Source of the DNA: Marisa cornuarietis
Taxonomy: Eukaryota; Mollusca; Gastropoda; Architaenioglossa; Ampullariidae
DNA length: 64,000 nt
NCBI GenBank assembly: GCA_004794655.1
Contig: SMMW01000549.1
Coordinates: 186,001-250,000, forward strand
Direction: 5' to 3'
Shown here: positions 43,101 to 49,232 of the stretch, piece after piece
How the letters are laid out: every line of letters starts with the position of its first letter
Position numbering within the stretch: the first letter of the stretch is position 1
Translations under genes and position numbers: made by a program
The notes under the pieces: generated by a model
What the model saw: only the letters and a program-made list of their open reading frames with translations
The model's database searches: none
What the model was told of the DNA's origin: nothing

Positions 43101-46100
43101 AAACCTCTGTATCTTAAAATTTACACCAAAGAAATGTTTTAAAAATGCTCTTTAAAACGGCGTATTACCGATGGTTGCATTTACTGTAGGTTAATAAATA
43201 TAAATTTTCAAAGCTGCCGGTCGAACTTTCTACCCCGGGTAGCCATTTTCGAAAAAAATAGGGTTACCGTGGGAAAACGCAGAAAATTACTGTCAAACGT
43301 AAAAACTACGACACAAAAAGAAGATCACTCGATAGAAAAATGAATGAACTGTCGTCTGCACTAACTTTTTTTTACGAAACAACGCATTTTGTGCGTGTAA
43401 AAAATTAACAAAAATGGGTCTGCTGATATCGGCAGGTGCGCTGATCCGCTATAGCCGGCTGGTCTGCGCTACAGGGCAGGTGTGTCTCGAATGAGTTAAC
43501 AATAAAGATGCACAAGCCAACATCCTGAATAAGTAAAATTGATTTCTAGAAATACACACCTTGAACAGCTGCAGATGAATTATGTACTGAAGGTTCTGCC
43601 GAAGCTAAGTAAGAAAATCAATATAAGCAATCAATATGCTATCAATTGAGTGCAGTAAGGACCTTAGTAAATATTAGATATAACCAGCCTTTTCAACAGT
43701 AGTCCTGTATCTTGCGATAATATTCCTATTACAGACTTATTAGCATAAGGTAAAAGCTTCGTTTATCTCAGAACAATTTTTCTAAAGAAAATCTGTATAA
43801 TTATAGAATTTTAATGATTAAAATCGGCAGCAGAATGGTGATGTGATGTTTAGGACAATCATTCTCACTGAGTTAGTTTCAAGGCATCATCATGTAAAAG
43901 CAATAACAAAAACAAAGCAACCATTAATAAACCTTGTCTTGATTATGTGAAAACTGATTTACAACTTATGCCAAGTTTACATCTTCAGAAGATCCAACAT
44001 AGCATTTGTTTTCAGCTACAGTGGTTGAATCCATTTGTTTACCATTTGCATTCTGAAGCAATTCCTAATGTAGCCAACAATTTAATCCAATAACTTTTCA
44101 ATTGCCAATTGCACATCTCAAAATGGTTACTAACCTGGCCCGTCTGCTTTTAGAGGCTGAGGATTTCCTAACTTGTGTCCAACATCAGAACCCTTCTTCA
44201 AGATCTTGATATCCAGTAAAATGATGACTCGTCTGTCAAAACAGGATCAGAGGTAATTCTAGGATTTCAAAAAGAGGGGCTCTCTCAATAGAAAAAAAAA
44301 GGGGGCCCTTCAAATGAAACAAGGGGTCCCTTGAAACAAACACATTTTCACTGCTTTTTCCGATAAATATTTGGTATACAACAAAATACTTTATTAATCA
44401 CAAGAAATTGAAGATTAATCATATAGATATCTTTTTCTTCTATATCGATAAATTATCTTTCATCATTATTAGTTTATCATATCATCCTAAATTTGCAAAC
44501 CAATTAGTCTGTGTCCATTTCATTGGGCTATGAGCTAATGTTTAGACACTTTTCATGTCTCATTAGTGCAGGACTTTAAATGTTTCTCCTCGAGGCAACT
44601 TCTACGAGAAGACTTTATTAGGTTTTGATGGCCGAAGCCCCCTCTCACAACCTGCATTGTGGTATAGCATAAGGAGGCACAGCTTTCCAAGAACCAGCAA
44701 ATTGGGAAATGAATCCCTGTAAAAATCAAATAACAGTTTAAACAGCTTGTGGAATCTCTCCGATATGCATTCTGCGTTACAGTTTCTTTGACCACAATCC
44801 ATTCCTCTAAACATGCTGCTTTGTCAAGCAAGATTTTACTGAATTTGCTGCCCACGTGCTGGTTTTCCAAAGAAATCTGTTAAGATATTTAATTCTTTGT
44901 CTCCATAGGGTGTTCTGTCTTCTGTAGACAGGAAAAAGATGGGGCGCATGGAAAGAACTCAAAAATCCAGAGGCAACATCACCTGCATCTTTTGGGAACC
45001 TGTCATTAATGTTCTTGCACAGATTGTCGCAGAAGCAACCCTGACAGCTTCTATGTCCTGTGATGTTGTATCAAAGTCGCAACACGTTATTTTTAAGTGT
45101 TATGTAATACCGCCGGCATAAGTTCCGAACAGGTCATGAGGACAGAAATAAATTAGAATTGAAAATAGTTTGAAAATTGAAATCTTTCTGAAGAATTTCA
45201 GCCTCCAAAGGGTGCCTGTGGTCGGAAGTCTGAATGTCTCTGCAGCGTCCTCGTTCGGTACTTAACACACCCGGGGTTGTAAACGCGTTATTCTGATTGT
45301 TTTATGCACAATTTACATCTCATGCCTTCCTCCTTGTTCATTAGCCAAGGCCATTTCTTCAGCCCTTCACACTGAAAGTTTCTCTGGATGCGTGGTTTTT
45401 TACGTGAAGTCTCTATTTCGTTGTCTACATTTTTAGTTCCAACAATGTGTGCAGCACACTCTGACGAGTTTCTGTTTCTTTCTGTCCTTGTCGATTTCTA
45501 CTTTACGGGGCATCTTCTGCTGTTCTGGTCGTGAACGAAAAGCCAAACAGAGTTGACAGTCGCGTTCACTTCACTTTCAACTCGCTTGCTTCCGATACCC
45601 TTTGATCTCTACCGCCACAAATATTTTCGCTGTGGGCGCGTCAAAAGGTTGCAGATGGATAACAACTCGTCAGTTTGAAAACTGTCCGGTCATTAGCATC
45701 GATTCTAGTGGGTCGGTTTCAAACCAGCGCGAAGAATGACAACAATTATTTTTGAAGTGCCGCATCGCGTGTTCAAAAGTGCACCAGCCACGTTATTTTT
45801 GCGGGCACATGGTCGCGCTGACTTTCAGACTATGCGCCCCTCAGCGAAATTTTGCGGGAATCCCGCAAGGCCGCAGCCTAGAATTACCTCTGCAGGATAA
45901 TCACAAAAGCCAACCATCGCTACACAAATCTGAATGTTGCTTTCTAACAAATTCTCACAGCTGTCTCAATTTTACATTACATATTAGTTAATTTTCTCTG
46001 TTTCACAAGCCAACTATTAAAATCACCTGTAGTGCTTTGGCTCATTACCTGACACACAGGTCTAACTTACTTGTCTCCCTGCATTTTGTTGCACATGAAC

Positions 46101-48842
46101 TTATCTGTCTGTACAATACACAGAGGGTCAATCTCTTCCATCAGATGGTTTAGTTGGCTAGCCAGCATGGCATCTGGAAAAAAAAACAACATCCAGACAA
46201 ACATTTTAACAATGAAATAAACATTAACAGTCACTTAAATTTTTCTGGCTACTTTAATACTGCATAGCTCCTTATAAACCTTGCAGTTTGTGAATCTTCA
46301 CCAGGCTAAATTTGTTTTTGAAGAAATTCAACATTGAAGAAGGGCTCGTCCAAGTTGTTGAAGCGCTGTATAACAGCTTAACGAGTACAGTACTGCTGAA
46401 CAACCAAATTGGAGCTTACTTTCGCACCACAGTAGGGGTACATCAAGGATGTCCCCTATCACCCATGCTGTTCAATATATTCTTATAGAACATCATGCTC
46501 GAAGCTCTTCATGACCATCATACTTCCATTTCAATCGGTGGAAGACCAATCTGCAACCTACGCTTTGCAGATGACATAGATCTGCTAGCAGGTACAAACA
46601 AGGAACTGCAAGACCTCACTAACAAACTGACAGACAGCTCAAATGCATATGGAATGGAGACCAGCACTGAAAAGAGCAAAGTTATGACCAATGGCAACGG
46701 CAAAGCAGAGATCTATATGAACGGGGTACAACTCGAAGAGGTATGCAGCTTCAAGTACATGGAAACCACCCTCTTCAAGGACAGCAGCTCCACGCCAGAT
46801 ATCCGCATCAGGATCGCAACAACAAATTGGGAAATGAATCCCTGTAAAAATCAAATAACAGCTTAAACAGCTTGTGGAATCTCTCCGATATGCATTCTGC
46901 GTTACAGTTTCTTTGACCACAATCCATTCCTCTAAACATGCTGCTTTGTCAAGCAAGATTTTACTGAATTTGCTGCCCACGTGCTGGTTTTCCAAAGAAA
47001 TCTGTTAAGATATTTAATTCTTTGTCTCCATAGGGTGTTCTGTCTTCTGTAGACAGGAAAAAGATGGGGCGCTAGATAGGATCTGGAATAACCACAAGAT
47101 AAGGTTCACTACCAAGTACAGGCTGTACAAATCCCTGGTAGTGCCAATCCTACTCTATGGATGCAACACGTGGACTATGCTCCCAAAACGGAAAGGAGAA
47201 TTTAGGCATTTGAAAAGTGCCTGAGGCTGCTCTGTATCTCATACAAAGAACACAAAACCAACAACTTTGTAAGAAACAAGATTATGACACTTGTAGGACA
47301 CCAGGAACCTCTACTATCAACAGTCAAGCGACGTAAGCTGGTCTTCTTTGGCCATGTAACCCAGCAAGACACCTTGTCGAAGACTATCCTTCAAGGCAAC
47401 TTGGAGGGTGGCCAATGCCGCGGTGGCCAGAGAAAGAACTGGCTTACGAACGTCAAAGACTGGACTGGTCGTTCTGTACAGGACCTGCTGACTCGCCCAA
47501 AATAGGCAAGAGTGGCGGGCCCTATCAGCTGCCGCGTCTATCCATGTGCTCCTCCCAAAGCCAGGTGCCAGGCAAGGGACGACTGACTGACTGAATTTTT
47601 TTTTTTAAATACCAGGGTCATCAAGACAGTCCTTACTGTACAAAAAAAAAAAAAACACCACTCCAATGTACATGCAGCTTGCTGTACATACTTCACGACA
47701 CTTTTTTTAAGTCAAACTGTGACCTAGCTGTTTACAGCCAAACACTGTGACCTAGCTGTTTATAGCCAAACACTGTGACCTAGCTGTTTCTTACTTCAAT
47801 TTGAATAATCAGGATGCTACTTCAGGTACAGGTAGAATGTGGGCAGAAACATTTTGTGGAGCTGTTACTACTTTAGCACTAAAGTATGTTGTTTATTGGC
47901 ATTCTCTACATCTCATTTTAAAATTTACTACTCACAAGATGTGTGTCTTTGTCCATCCGACAGGATGAGTCTGTAGCGGTCTGCGGTGCCATTTGAAGGT
48001 ACTTTTTTTGTATTCTGGAGGGGTACAAAAGTAAATTGTCTAATATCAAACCACTGACATGCAACTGAAATACTATTAAAATCACTAATACGAAAAATAC
48101 ATGATCATTCTGTTTAAATCAATAAATGATTGTGCTATTTAATGACTAAATAAATGCTGGACATCAGCCACACTCACAATTATTTGAAATACAGGTGAAA
48201 CAGGATTTCCTCCATTTAAAATAGCCTGCAACAGAGAATATTGAAAGGTGAACTAAGAAAAATACAAGTATGAATAAAAAAAAGTGTATCAATTCATTTA
48301 TGATTTAGAAACTTACACGGAGTTCTGATCCACTCTTAACTTTAACAACAATGGAAACTTTTGCAACAATTCACTAATTAAAGAACTAGCATTAGTTCTC
48401 ACTACAGTACATTTGTTGCACTGTTTCCCTACATCTCTTTTATTCTCACATGTATGCATAAGCATATACAACATCAAAATTTGTTCCAAAGGAAAGATGG
48501 ATGGTCGCTAAAATTAAATGTTGAAGTGTTACAATTAGACCCTGCGAGTCAGTACTGCATTCACTGGAGTATGCAGTGAAGTGGTCAGCAAGGCTTAGAC
48601 GGTGCATGTATTTCACAAAATAACTAAAAATCCAATTTTTTTAATTAATAAGACAAAATGACCGGAGACAGGGTCTCGTCTCAGCGCTACCACTGCGTAA
48701 ATGAGAATATATTGCACAATCTTCATGCTATACGAACGAGCAAAAATACGTTAACAATGGGTTATAACACTTAAAAAAACTGTATCTGTCGAAGTAAAAG
48801 AAAAATATAAACAACCTCCAACGCTCCAGCTGTCAAATTCAT
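13195..48842 (-). CDS. RPA1: Replication protein A 70-kDa DNA-binding subunit, 18 coding exons
   Basis: Large subunit of the RPA trimer that coats single-stranded DNA in replication, repair and recombination. Exons in transcript order: 48816-48842, 48178-48225, 47936-48014, 46071-46173, 44135-44232, 43560-43604, 22777-22833, 21604-21712, 21157-21328, 18329-18521, 17989-18128, 16587-16656, 16296-16439, 15964-16091, 15326-15439, 13884-13991, 13644-13730, 13195-13296. All phases agree; total 607 residues (human 616). DBD-F is about 1-118 ([22 protein letters not shown]), a linker runs to about 180, DBD-A about 185-295 ([34 protein letters not shown]), DBD-B about 305-420 ([21 protein letters not shown]), DBD-C to the end. 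The DBD-C zinc ligands are Cys473, Cys478, Cys492, Cys495. DNA-stacking aromatics of DBD-A and DBD-B are conserved or Phe-to-Tyr. The start matches the family N-terminus. Intron 6 is 20.7 kb and full of transposons. Confidence 0.97.
15846..15941. repeat. 48-bp tandem duplication
   Basis: Two apparently identical adjacent 48-bp units (15,846-15,893 and 15,894-15,941), ending about 20 bp from the donor of RPA1 exon 14 (minus-strand donor at 15,963). It is intronic and looks recent because no differences are visible. Confidence 0.8.
17026..17200 (-). mobile_element. tRNA-derived SINE, family 1, degraded copy
   Basis: Aligns by eye with 25,733-25,905 ('ggggaattggtgttt', 'gccaagccagcaactaagg', 'attggtgacaggcgc'). 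On the minus strand the order is a degraded A-box region, GCGCCTGTCACC, then a B-box-like GGTTCAGGTCTC. It lies in the RPA1 intron between exons 11 and 12. Confidence 0.6.
18522..21156. other. RPA1 intron 9, with a short coding-like stretch
   Basis: Mostly AT-rich intron. On the minus strand 19,140-19,245 reads a charged, stop-free stretch ([19 protein letters not shown], then [16 protein letters not shown] and a stop) that looks like a coiled coil or basic segment rather than random intron. It has no clear splice sites in phase with RPA1. Nothing else is recognised. Confidence 0.4.
22834..23310. other. RPA1 intron 6, 3' part without recognised feature
   Basis: AT-rich intronic sequence between exon 7 and the first mobile-element terminus at 23,314; no coding or repeat identity seen. 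Confidence 0.4.
23311..23360. mobile_element. Harbinger-type terminal inverted repeat (left end, element D)
   Basis: CAG then GGCTGTGTTGCATAGGCAG, followed by TCTTAGTTAAG and an A-rich run. The only inverted match I find is at 41,682-41,711 (CTTAAGACCACCTATGCAAC then GCAGTC, CTG). The CAG next to the terminus fits the 3-bp target sites of the other Harbinger elements here. Which element it bounds is unresolved. Confidence 0.45.
23356..23709 (-). CDS. Unidentified 117-codon open frame next to the Harbinger end
   Basis: A minus-strand open frame just inside the 23,314 terminus. It contains a basic C-terminal segment ([19 protein letters not shown]) and no motif I can assign. Its position between a TIR and the Myb/SANT-like remnant suggests it belongs to the same transposon, perhaps as an accessory product or diverged C-terminus; it could also be a chance frame. 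Confidence 0.25.
   Translation of the reverse strand: MERVVDIIFYHPQGQLYKLNRIKNDKIILCHVLPVFIPDNLFSVADVGQTTKPHDQAPLLLKKKLPACVKQLISTKQDIRLRGKAVLNVKKEIACSRSKMVHAMHFFNILDFFFFFF
24194..24330 (+). pseudogene. Harbinger transposase helix-turn-helix fragment
   Basis: Plus-strand [14 protein letters not shown], then after a frame change [17 protein letters not shown]. Both match the 'LRFYATGSFQ ... FGISQATVSR' region in the N-terminal half of PIF/Harbinger transposases; a diverged equivalent on the minus strand is at 27,700-27,800. The frameshift and the lack of the rest of the DDE domain mark it as a remnant. Confidence 0.6.
24335..25695 (-). pseudogene. Myb/SANT-like accessory gene of a Harbinger element, nearly intact remnant
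   Basis: Spliced minus-strand reading. About 25,530-25,600 gives [17 protein letters not shown], like the Myb/SANT-like (trihelix) DNA-binding domain of Harbinger-associated proteins. Exon 25,362-25,460 gives [19 protein letters not shown] and [10 protein letters not shown]; exon 25,066-25,113 continues in phase with [17 protein letters not shown]. Then 24,505-24,715 is Ser-rich ([40 protein letters not shown]) and 24,340-24,490 is a coiled coil ([34 protein letters not shown]). One in-frame TGA near 24,680 and a shift between the last two blocks break it. In the family this protein helps bring the transposase to DNA and into the nucleus. Confidence 0.55.
25733..25905 (-). mobile_element. tRNA-derived SINE, family 1
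   Basis: Better preserved sister of the copy at 17,026-17,200. Minus-strand A-box-like GATGCAACAGTTAGCGCC and B-box-like GGTTCAGGTGTC, spaced as in a tRNA-derived SINE head, followed by a non-tRNA body ending near 'ccccaattccccaaatc'. Confidence 0.65.
26249..26505. repeat. Degenerate tandem repeat of a 24-bp motif
   Basis: Six diverged occurrences of a motif like AGACYGCACACAGGCAAGTC plus TTCA, at about 26,249, 26,285, 26,350, 26,418, 26,449 and 26,482. Spacing is irregular. Possibly the repeat block of an LTR belonging to the Gypsy remnant at 28.3-29.7 kb, but no matching second LTR was found. Confidence 0.5.
26600..27241. other. GC-richer unidentified stretch in RPA1 intron 6
   Basis: Higher GC than the surroundings, with a CAG-rich run at 27,004-27,060. 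The open frames look compositional. It may be 3' LTR or downstream sequence of the adjacent Gypsy remnant; I could not pair it with a second copy. Confidence 0.3.
27245..28185 (-). mobile_element. PIF/Harbinger element, copy C, with TIRs and CAG target duplication
   Basis: Terminal inverted repeats GCCCCGTATGCATGTA at 27,245-27,260 and the exact complement at 28,170-28,185, flanked on both sides by CAG (27,242-27,244 and 28,186-28,188). Inside, the minus strand carries the N-terminal part of a Harbinger transposase: a start at about 27,990 (MAALVV), then [20 protein letters not shown] and [14 protein letters not shown] (27,690-27,805). The DDE catalytic region is absent, so this 941-bp element is an internal deletion derivative that could only move with help in trans. 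Confidence 0.8.
28346..28810 (-). pseudogene. Ty3/Gypsy retrotransposon protease region
   Basis: A 154-codon minus-strand frame downstream of the gag remnant. It has the retropepsin-like order [17 protein letters not shown] (active-site region; the expected D-S/T-G is D-N-G here), then [11 protein letters not shown], the conserved 'ILG' block near the end of these proteases. No reverse transcriptase follows, so pol is lost or replaced by the Harbinger copy C and flanks. Confidence 0.65.
28840..29715 (-). pseudogene. Ty3/Gypsy-like gag remnant
   Basis: A minus-strand frame at 28,870-29,655 reads a SCAN/gag-like capsid ([58 protein letters not shown], ending with an SR-rich stretch). A CCHC zinc knuckle [14 protein letters not shown] lies at about 28,870-28,915 but in a different frame, so a frameshift separates it from the capsid. 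Upstream frames continue across 29,715, where the RTE-like LINE is inserted; sequence after 33,411 should be the continuation of this element. Confidence 0.7.
29721..30099 (+). repeat. Two 158-bp direct repeats (5' monomers of the LINE)
   Basis: Units 29,721-29,878 and 29,942-30,099, separated by 63 bp, differ at about one position (gatgttt versus gacgttt). Each includes a 'tgccgctgccgccatttttt' segment whose complement AAAATGGCGGC resembles a YY1 site. They lie inside the target duplication, so they belong to the LINE rather than to the host, and by analogy with monomer-type 5' UTRs may carry its promoter. Confidence 0.8.
30276..33395 (+). CDS. LINE polyprotein: AP endonuclease plus reverse transcriptase, intact
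   Basis: 1,039 codons without interruption. Endonuclease: IGTWNVRTL (68-76), GLAEVRWTG with the catalytic Glu at 101, GDWNAKVG (206-213), SDHDLVL (304-310). Reverse transcriptase about 535-800: [46 protein letters not shown] (671-683), [20 protein letters not shown], and the catalytic FADD at 772-775. The C-terminal part has [16 protein letters not shown] and [19 protein letters not shown], typical of RTE-like endonuclease-RT proteins. No RNase H or separate ORF1 is seen. All catalytic signatures are present, so this copy may be, or recently was, active. The true start could be a downstream Met (9 or 18). Confidence 0.93.
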   Translation: MYKLNERTMDIRQKRDNMPDRSRPGLTTTAHPIGRLQRGVSEKCATGAKTKTKTETKTEIKLREGTTIGTWNVRTLYQCGKVHQLTHELKQYQWDIVGLAEVRWTGFGETVTEDGHRLWYSGEDTRHEYGVGFLVHRKVAAAVISCIPVSSRLISIRVSAKPHNVTIVQVYAPTSTHGDDEVEEFYQQLDKIVKAVPKKDILVVLGDWNAKVGPDAYQQWAGTLGKFGLGETNDRGIRLLEFAQSQRLTLANTLYPHKKSRTATWHSPDGLVHNQIDYILLPRRFKSSINRAKTRTYPGADIGSDHDLVLTNLKLRLKVKRLSNTPRIRFDLEKLQDPKVAEVFKATVGGKFGALNLVDCDVDTLSGNIKEVLLSTAQEVLGRHRNKKQQWVTNDILDLCDQRRALKREKKSKPEAATKYKEVNCAIKKGMKAARESWIEKQCQDIEVGMARGDSKKAYQLLKTLTKTDQQKISVIEDSNGHLLTEGNAVLNRWTEYCKDLYNYQLKTDANILQNNQTRDSEPADIPVLREEVERAVHSLKGGKSPGVDNVPAELLKQGGEATTKALTVLCQRVWERKEWPREWTQSLIIPLPKKGNSKQCQNYRTISLISHPSKVMLKVIQNRIRTTAEELLAEEQAGFRPRRSTVEQIFNCRLLIEKHLQHQRDLYHNFIDFKKAFDRVWHEGLWHVMRKFNIEEGLVQVVEALYNSSTSTVLLNNQIGAYFRTTVGVRQGCPLSPVLFNIFLENIMLEALHDHHTSISIGGRPICNLRFADDIDLLAGTNKELQDLTNRLTDSSNAYGMETSTEKSKVMINGNGKAEIYMNGVQLEEVSSFKYLGATLSKDGSSTQDIRIRIATATAAMARLDRIWHSHKIRFTTKYRLYKSLVVPILLYGCDTWTLLAETERRIQAFEHKCLRRLLRISYKEHKTNDFVRNKIATLVGHQEPLLSTVKRRKLVFFGHVTRHDTLSKTILQGTLEGGRRRGGQRKNWLTNVKDWTGRPVQDLLTIAQNRQEWRALSAAASIHVLPPTPGARQGTTD
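33411..33758 (-). other. Likely continuation of the interrupted Gypsy element
   Basis: Lies between the right target copy of the LINE and the left CAG of Harbinger copy B. By the nesting logic it should be the 5' part (leader or LTR) of the minus-strand Gypsy remnant whose gag is at 28.8-29.7 kb. A (CA)n run occurs at 33,470-33,485. No matching LTR pair was found. Confidence 0.3.
34563..35232 (+). pseudogene. Putative accessory gene exons of Harbinger copy B
   Basis: Three stop-free stretches with plausible AG/GT borders: 34,563-34,606 ([14 protein letters not shown]), 34,811-34,879 ([23 protein letters not shown]) and 35,151-35,235 ([27 protein letters not shown], stop). The last one and the sequence after it align by eye with 3,178-3,330 in Harbinger copy A. 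I do not recognise the protein; its place suggests the second Harbinger protein, which in this superfamily is often Myb/SANT-like. Upstream exons were not found. Confidence 0.35.
35446..35472. repeat. (CA)n microsatellite
   Basis: About 27 bp of CA repeat with one G interruption. Confidence 0.8.
36520..38771 (-). pseudogene. PIF/Harbinger transposase, inactivated
   Basis: Start [20 protein letters not shown] at 38,771, then [20 protein letters not shown] and [19 protein letters not shown] frame change leads to [15 protein letters not shown], the remains of the helix-turn-helix region, most of which is deleted. The DDE domain continues with [20 protein letters not shown] (38,375-38,450), where the expected Asp of GCIDGTH is Tyr; about 37,700-37,830 gives [13 protein letters not shown], where the usual second Asp (VHDARI) is Asn; 37,590-37,700 gives [17 protein letters not shown]. 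An acidic C-terminal tail ([38 protein letters not shown]) lies at 36,520-36,720. Two catalytic residues lost plus frameshifts: a dead gene. Confidence 0.7.
36960..37450 (-). mobile_element. LINE fragment inserted in the Harbinger transposase
   Basis: Minus-strand frame with [39 protein letters not shown] and, after a stop, [15 protein letters not shown]. This is the linker between endonuclease and RT in CR1/L2-like LINEs ('KKEYKRLIREKKKEY ... NDPKEFWK'). No RT domain follows. Confidence 0.55.
38950..39183. other. Stretch following Harbinger copy B, unassigned
   Basis: C-rich on the plus strand, no coding identity; probably part of the element into which Harbinger copy B inserted. Confidence 0.3.
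39184..39290. mobile_element. hAT-like terminal sequence
   Basis: Starts CAGGGCCGGTTCTACC, then 'ggcgaacctaggcaaagggc', a G tract and 'gcgcaaaaatggcc'. The CAGGG(C)CGG start and the 'aggc...gggcgc' block are usual for ends of animal hAT elements. The other end was not located. Confidence 0.4.
39291..41480. other. RPA1 intron 6, no gene recognised
   Basis: A GC-rich purine-rich block (39,430-39,620) is followed by AT-rich sequence. The A-run at 41,262-41,281 is low complexity. I recognise no coding sequence; part of it may be degraded LTR element interior, given the primer-site-like sequence at 41,490. Confidence 0.35.
41487..41516 (-). promoter_or_regulatory. Possible LTR-retrotransposon primer binding site and LTR edge
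   Basis: The minus strand reads TTGGTGACCCCGACGTGATC directly after ...TTTCCGCGACATAG. 'TGGTGACCCCGACGTGA' resembles the primer binding sites of many animal Ty3/Gypsy elements and the preceding bases end like an LTR (TGTCGCGG on the plus strand). The proposed 5' LTR would run from about 41,510 rightwards; its other edge and partner were not found. Confidence 0.4.
41682..41714. mobile_element. Harbinger-type terminal inverted repeat (right end)
   Basis: Complement reads CAGGACTGCGTTGCATAGGT then GGTCTTAAG, which matches the terminus at 23,311 (CAGGGCTGTGTTGCATAGGC, AGTCTTAGTTAAG) at most positions. The flank is CTG rather than CAG. It is either the far end of one large nested element D or the end of a separate relative. 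Confidence 0.45.
41715..43559. other. RPA1 intron 6, 5' part
   Basis: AT-rich, no coding exon or repeat identified. Includes a short 'ggctaaccgccatcttgaag' segment near 42,853 that resembles the MAA-type start regions of the Harbinger copies but is not followed by a recognisable frame. Confidence 0.35.
44248..45892 (-). mobile_element. hAT transposon, 1,645 bp, with terminal inverted repeats
   Basis: TIRs CAGAGGTAATTCTAGG (44,248-44,263) and its complement CCTAGAATTACCTCTG (45,877-45,892). CAGGAT flanks both ends (44,242-44,247 and 45,893-45,898), 6 bp of what should be an 8-bp hAT duplication. Minus-strand transposase remnants include the dimerisation region ([26 protein letters not shown]) near 44,600-44,720, and [10 protein letters not shown] just before it. 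Stops and frameshifts prevent a full product. Sister copy at 10,115-11,636. It occupies RPA1 intron 4 and ends 14-15 bp from the exon 5 acceptor. Confidence 0.8.
46320..47596 (+). mobile_element. 5'-truncated, broken second copy of the RTE-like LINE
   Basis: Aligns by eye with the 3' part of the intact LINE from 32,347 onward, including [19 protein letters not shown] (catalytic FADD) at about 46,540-46,600 and the GACT-repeat 3' end. Nonsense and frameshift changes break the frame (for example a stop in place of Glu before NIMLEAL). A 248-bp foreign segment interrupts it at 46,826-47,073. Located in RPA1 intron 3, sense opposite to RPA1. Confidence 0.85.
46826..47073 (-). repeat. hAT-derived 248-bp segment inside the LINE copy
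   Basis: Matches the hAT element at about 44,700-44,947 with one visible difference (cagcttaaa versus cagtttaaa), from 'aaattgggaaatgaatccc' to 'aaaaagatggggcgc'. It replaces about 20 bp of LINE sequence and has no TIR or target duplication of its own, so it is not a transposition product. Confidence 0.85.
47717..47790. repeat. 28-bp tandem repeat, about 2.6 units
   Basis: Three starts of CTGTGACCTAGCTGTTT at 47,717, 47,745 and 47,773, joined by 'acagccaaaca' or 'atagccaaaca'. Intronic. Confidence 0.8.
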
Positions 48843-49232
48843 TTTCCCAGCTGCAATTTTCTCGCCTACTTCACCGAACACCAGCTTCCCGCGCTTTGAG
48901 ATGAAGAGAAGCCGCGCTGGTTCGTTTCCCACCTGAAACCACGTTCGACGTTCGACGTTTGGCGATTAGGAACAAAAAAATTCGTTTACATTTAGAATGG
49001 CTACTATTTAAGTTTGCGTCGTCACAGCACCAGAAAATCTGAACATATGCTCTTTACTGATGCGTCTTTTCTTGATGGGATTTGGTTGTTGCACGACTGG
49101 CCTGTAATCGCGATGTTCGTGATGTAACTCGAGTCTTGTGGACAGCATCATGTTCAACCAGGAATTTTCGTGGCCAGAAATTTCGTTTATAAATAATATG
49201 TTTAAAAACAAGTGAACGTAAAGCCTCCCATC
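48843..49232. promoter_or_regulatory. Bidirectional RPA1 / PELO promoter region
   Basis: Only 390 bp separate the RPA1 start (48,842, minus) from the PELO start (49,233, plus). The RPA1-proximal part is GC-rich and holds two E2F-like motifs, TTCCCGCG at 48,886-48,893 and TTTGGCG at 48,958-48,964, plus an overlapping CGTTCGACGTTCGACGTT repeat at 48,942-48,959. E2F control would fit an S-phase gene such as RPA1. Start sites cannot be placed from sequence alone. Confidence 0.55.
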
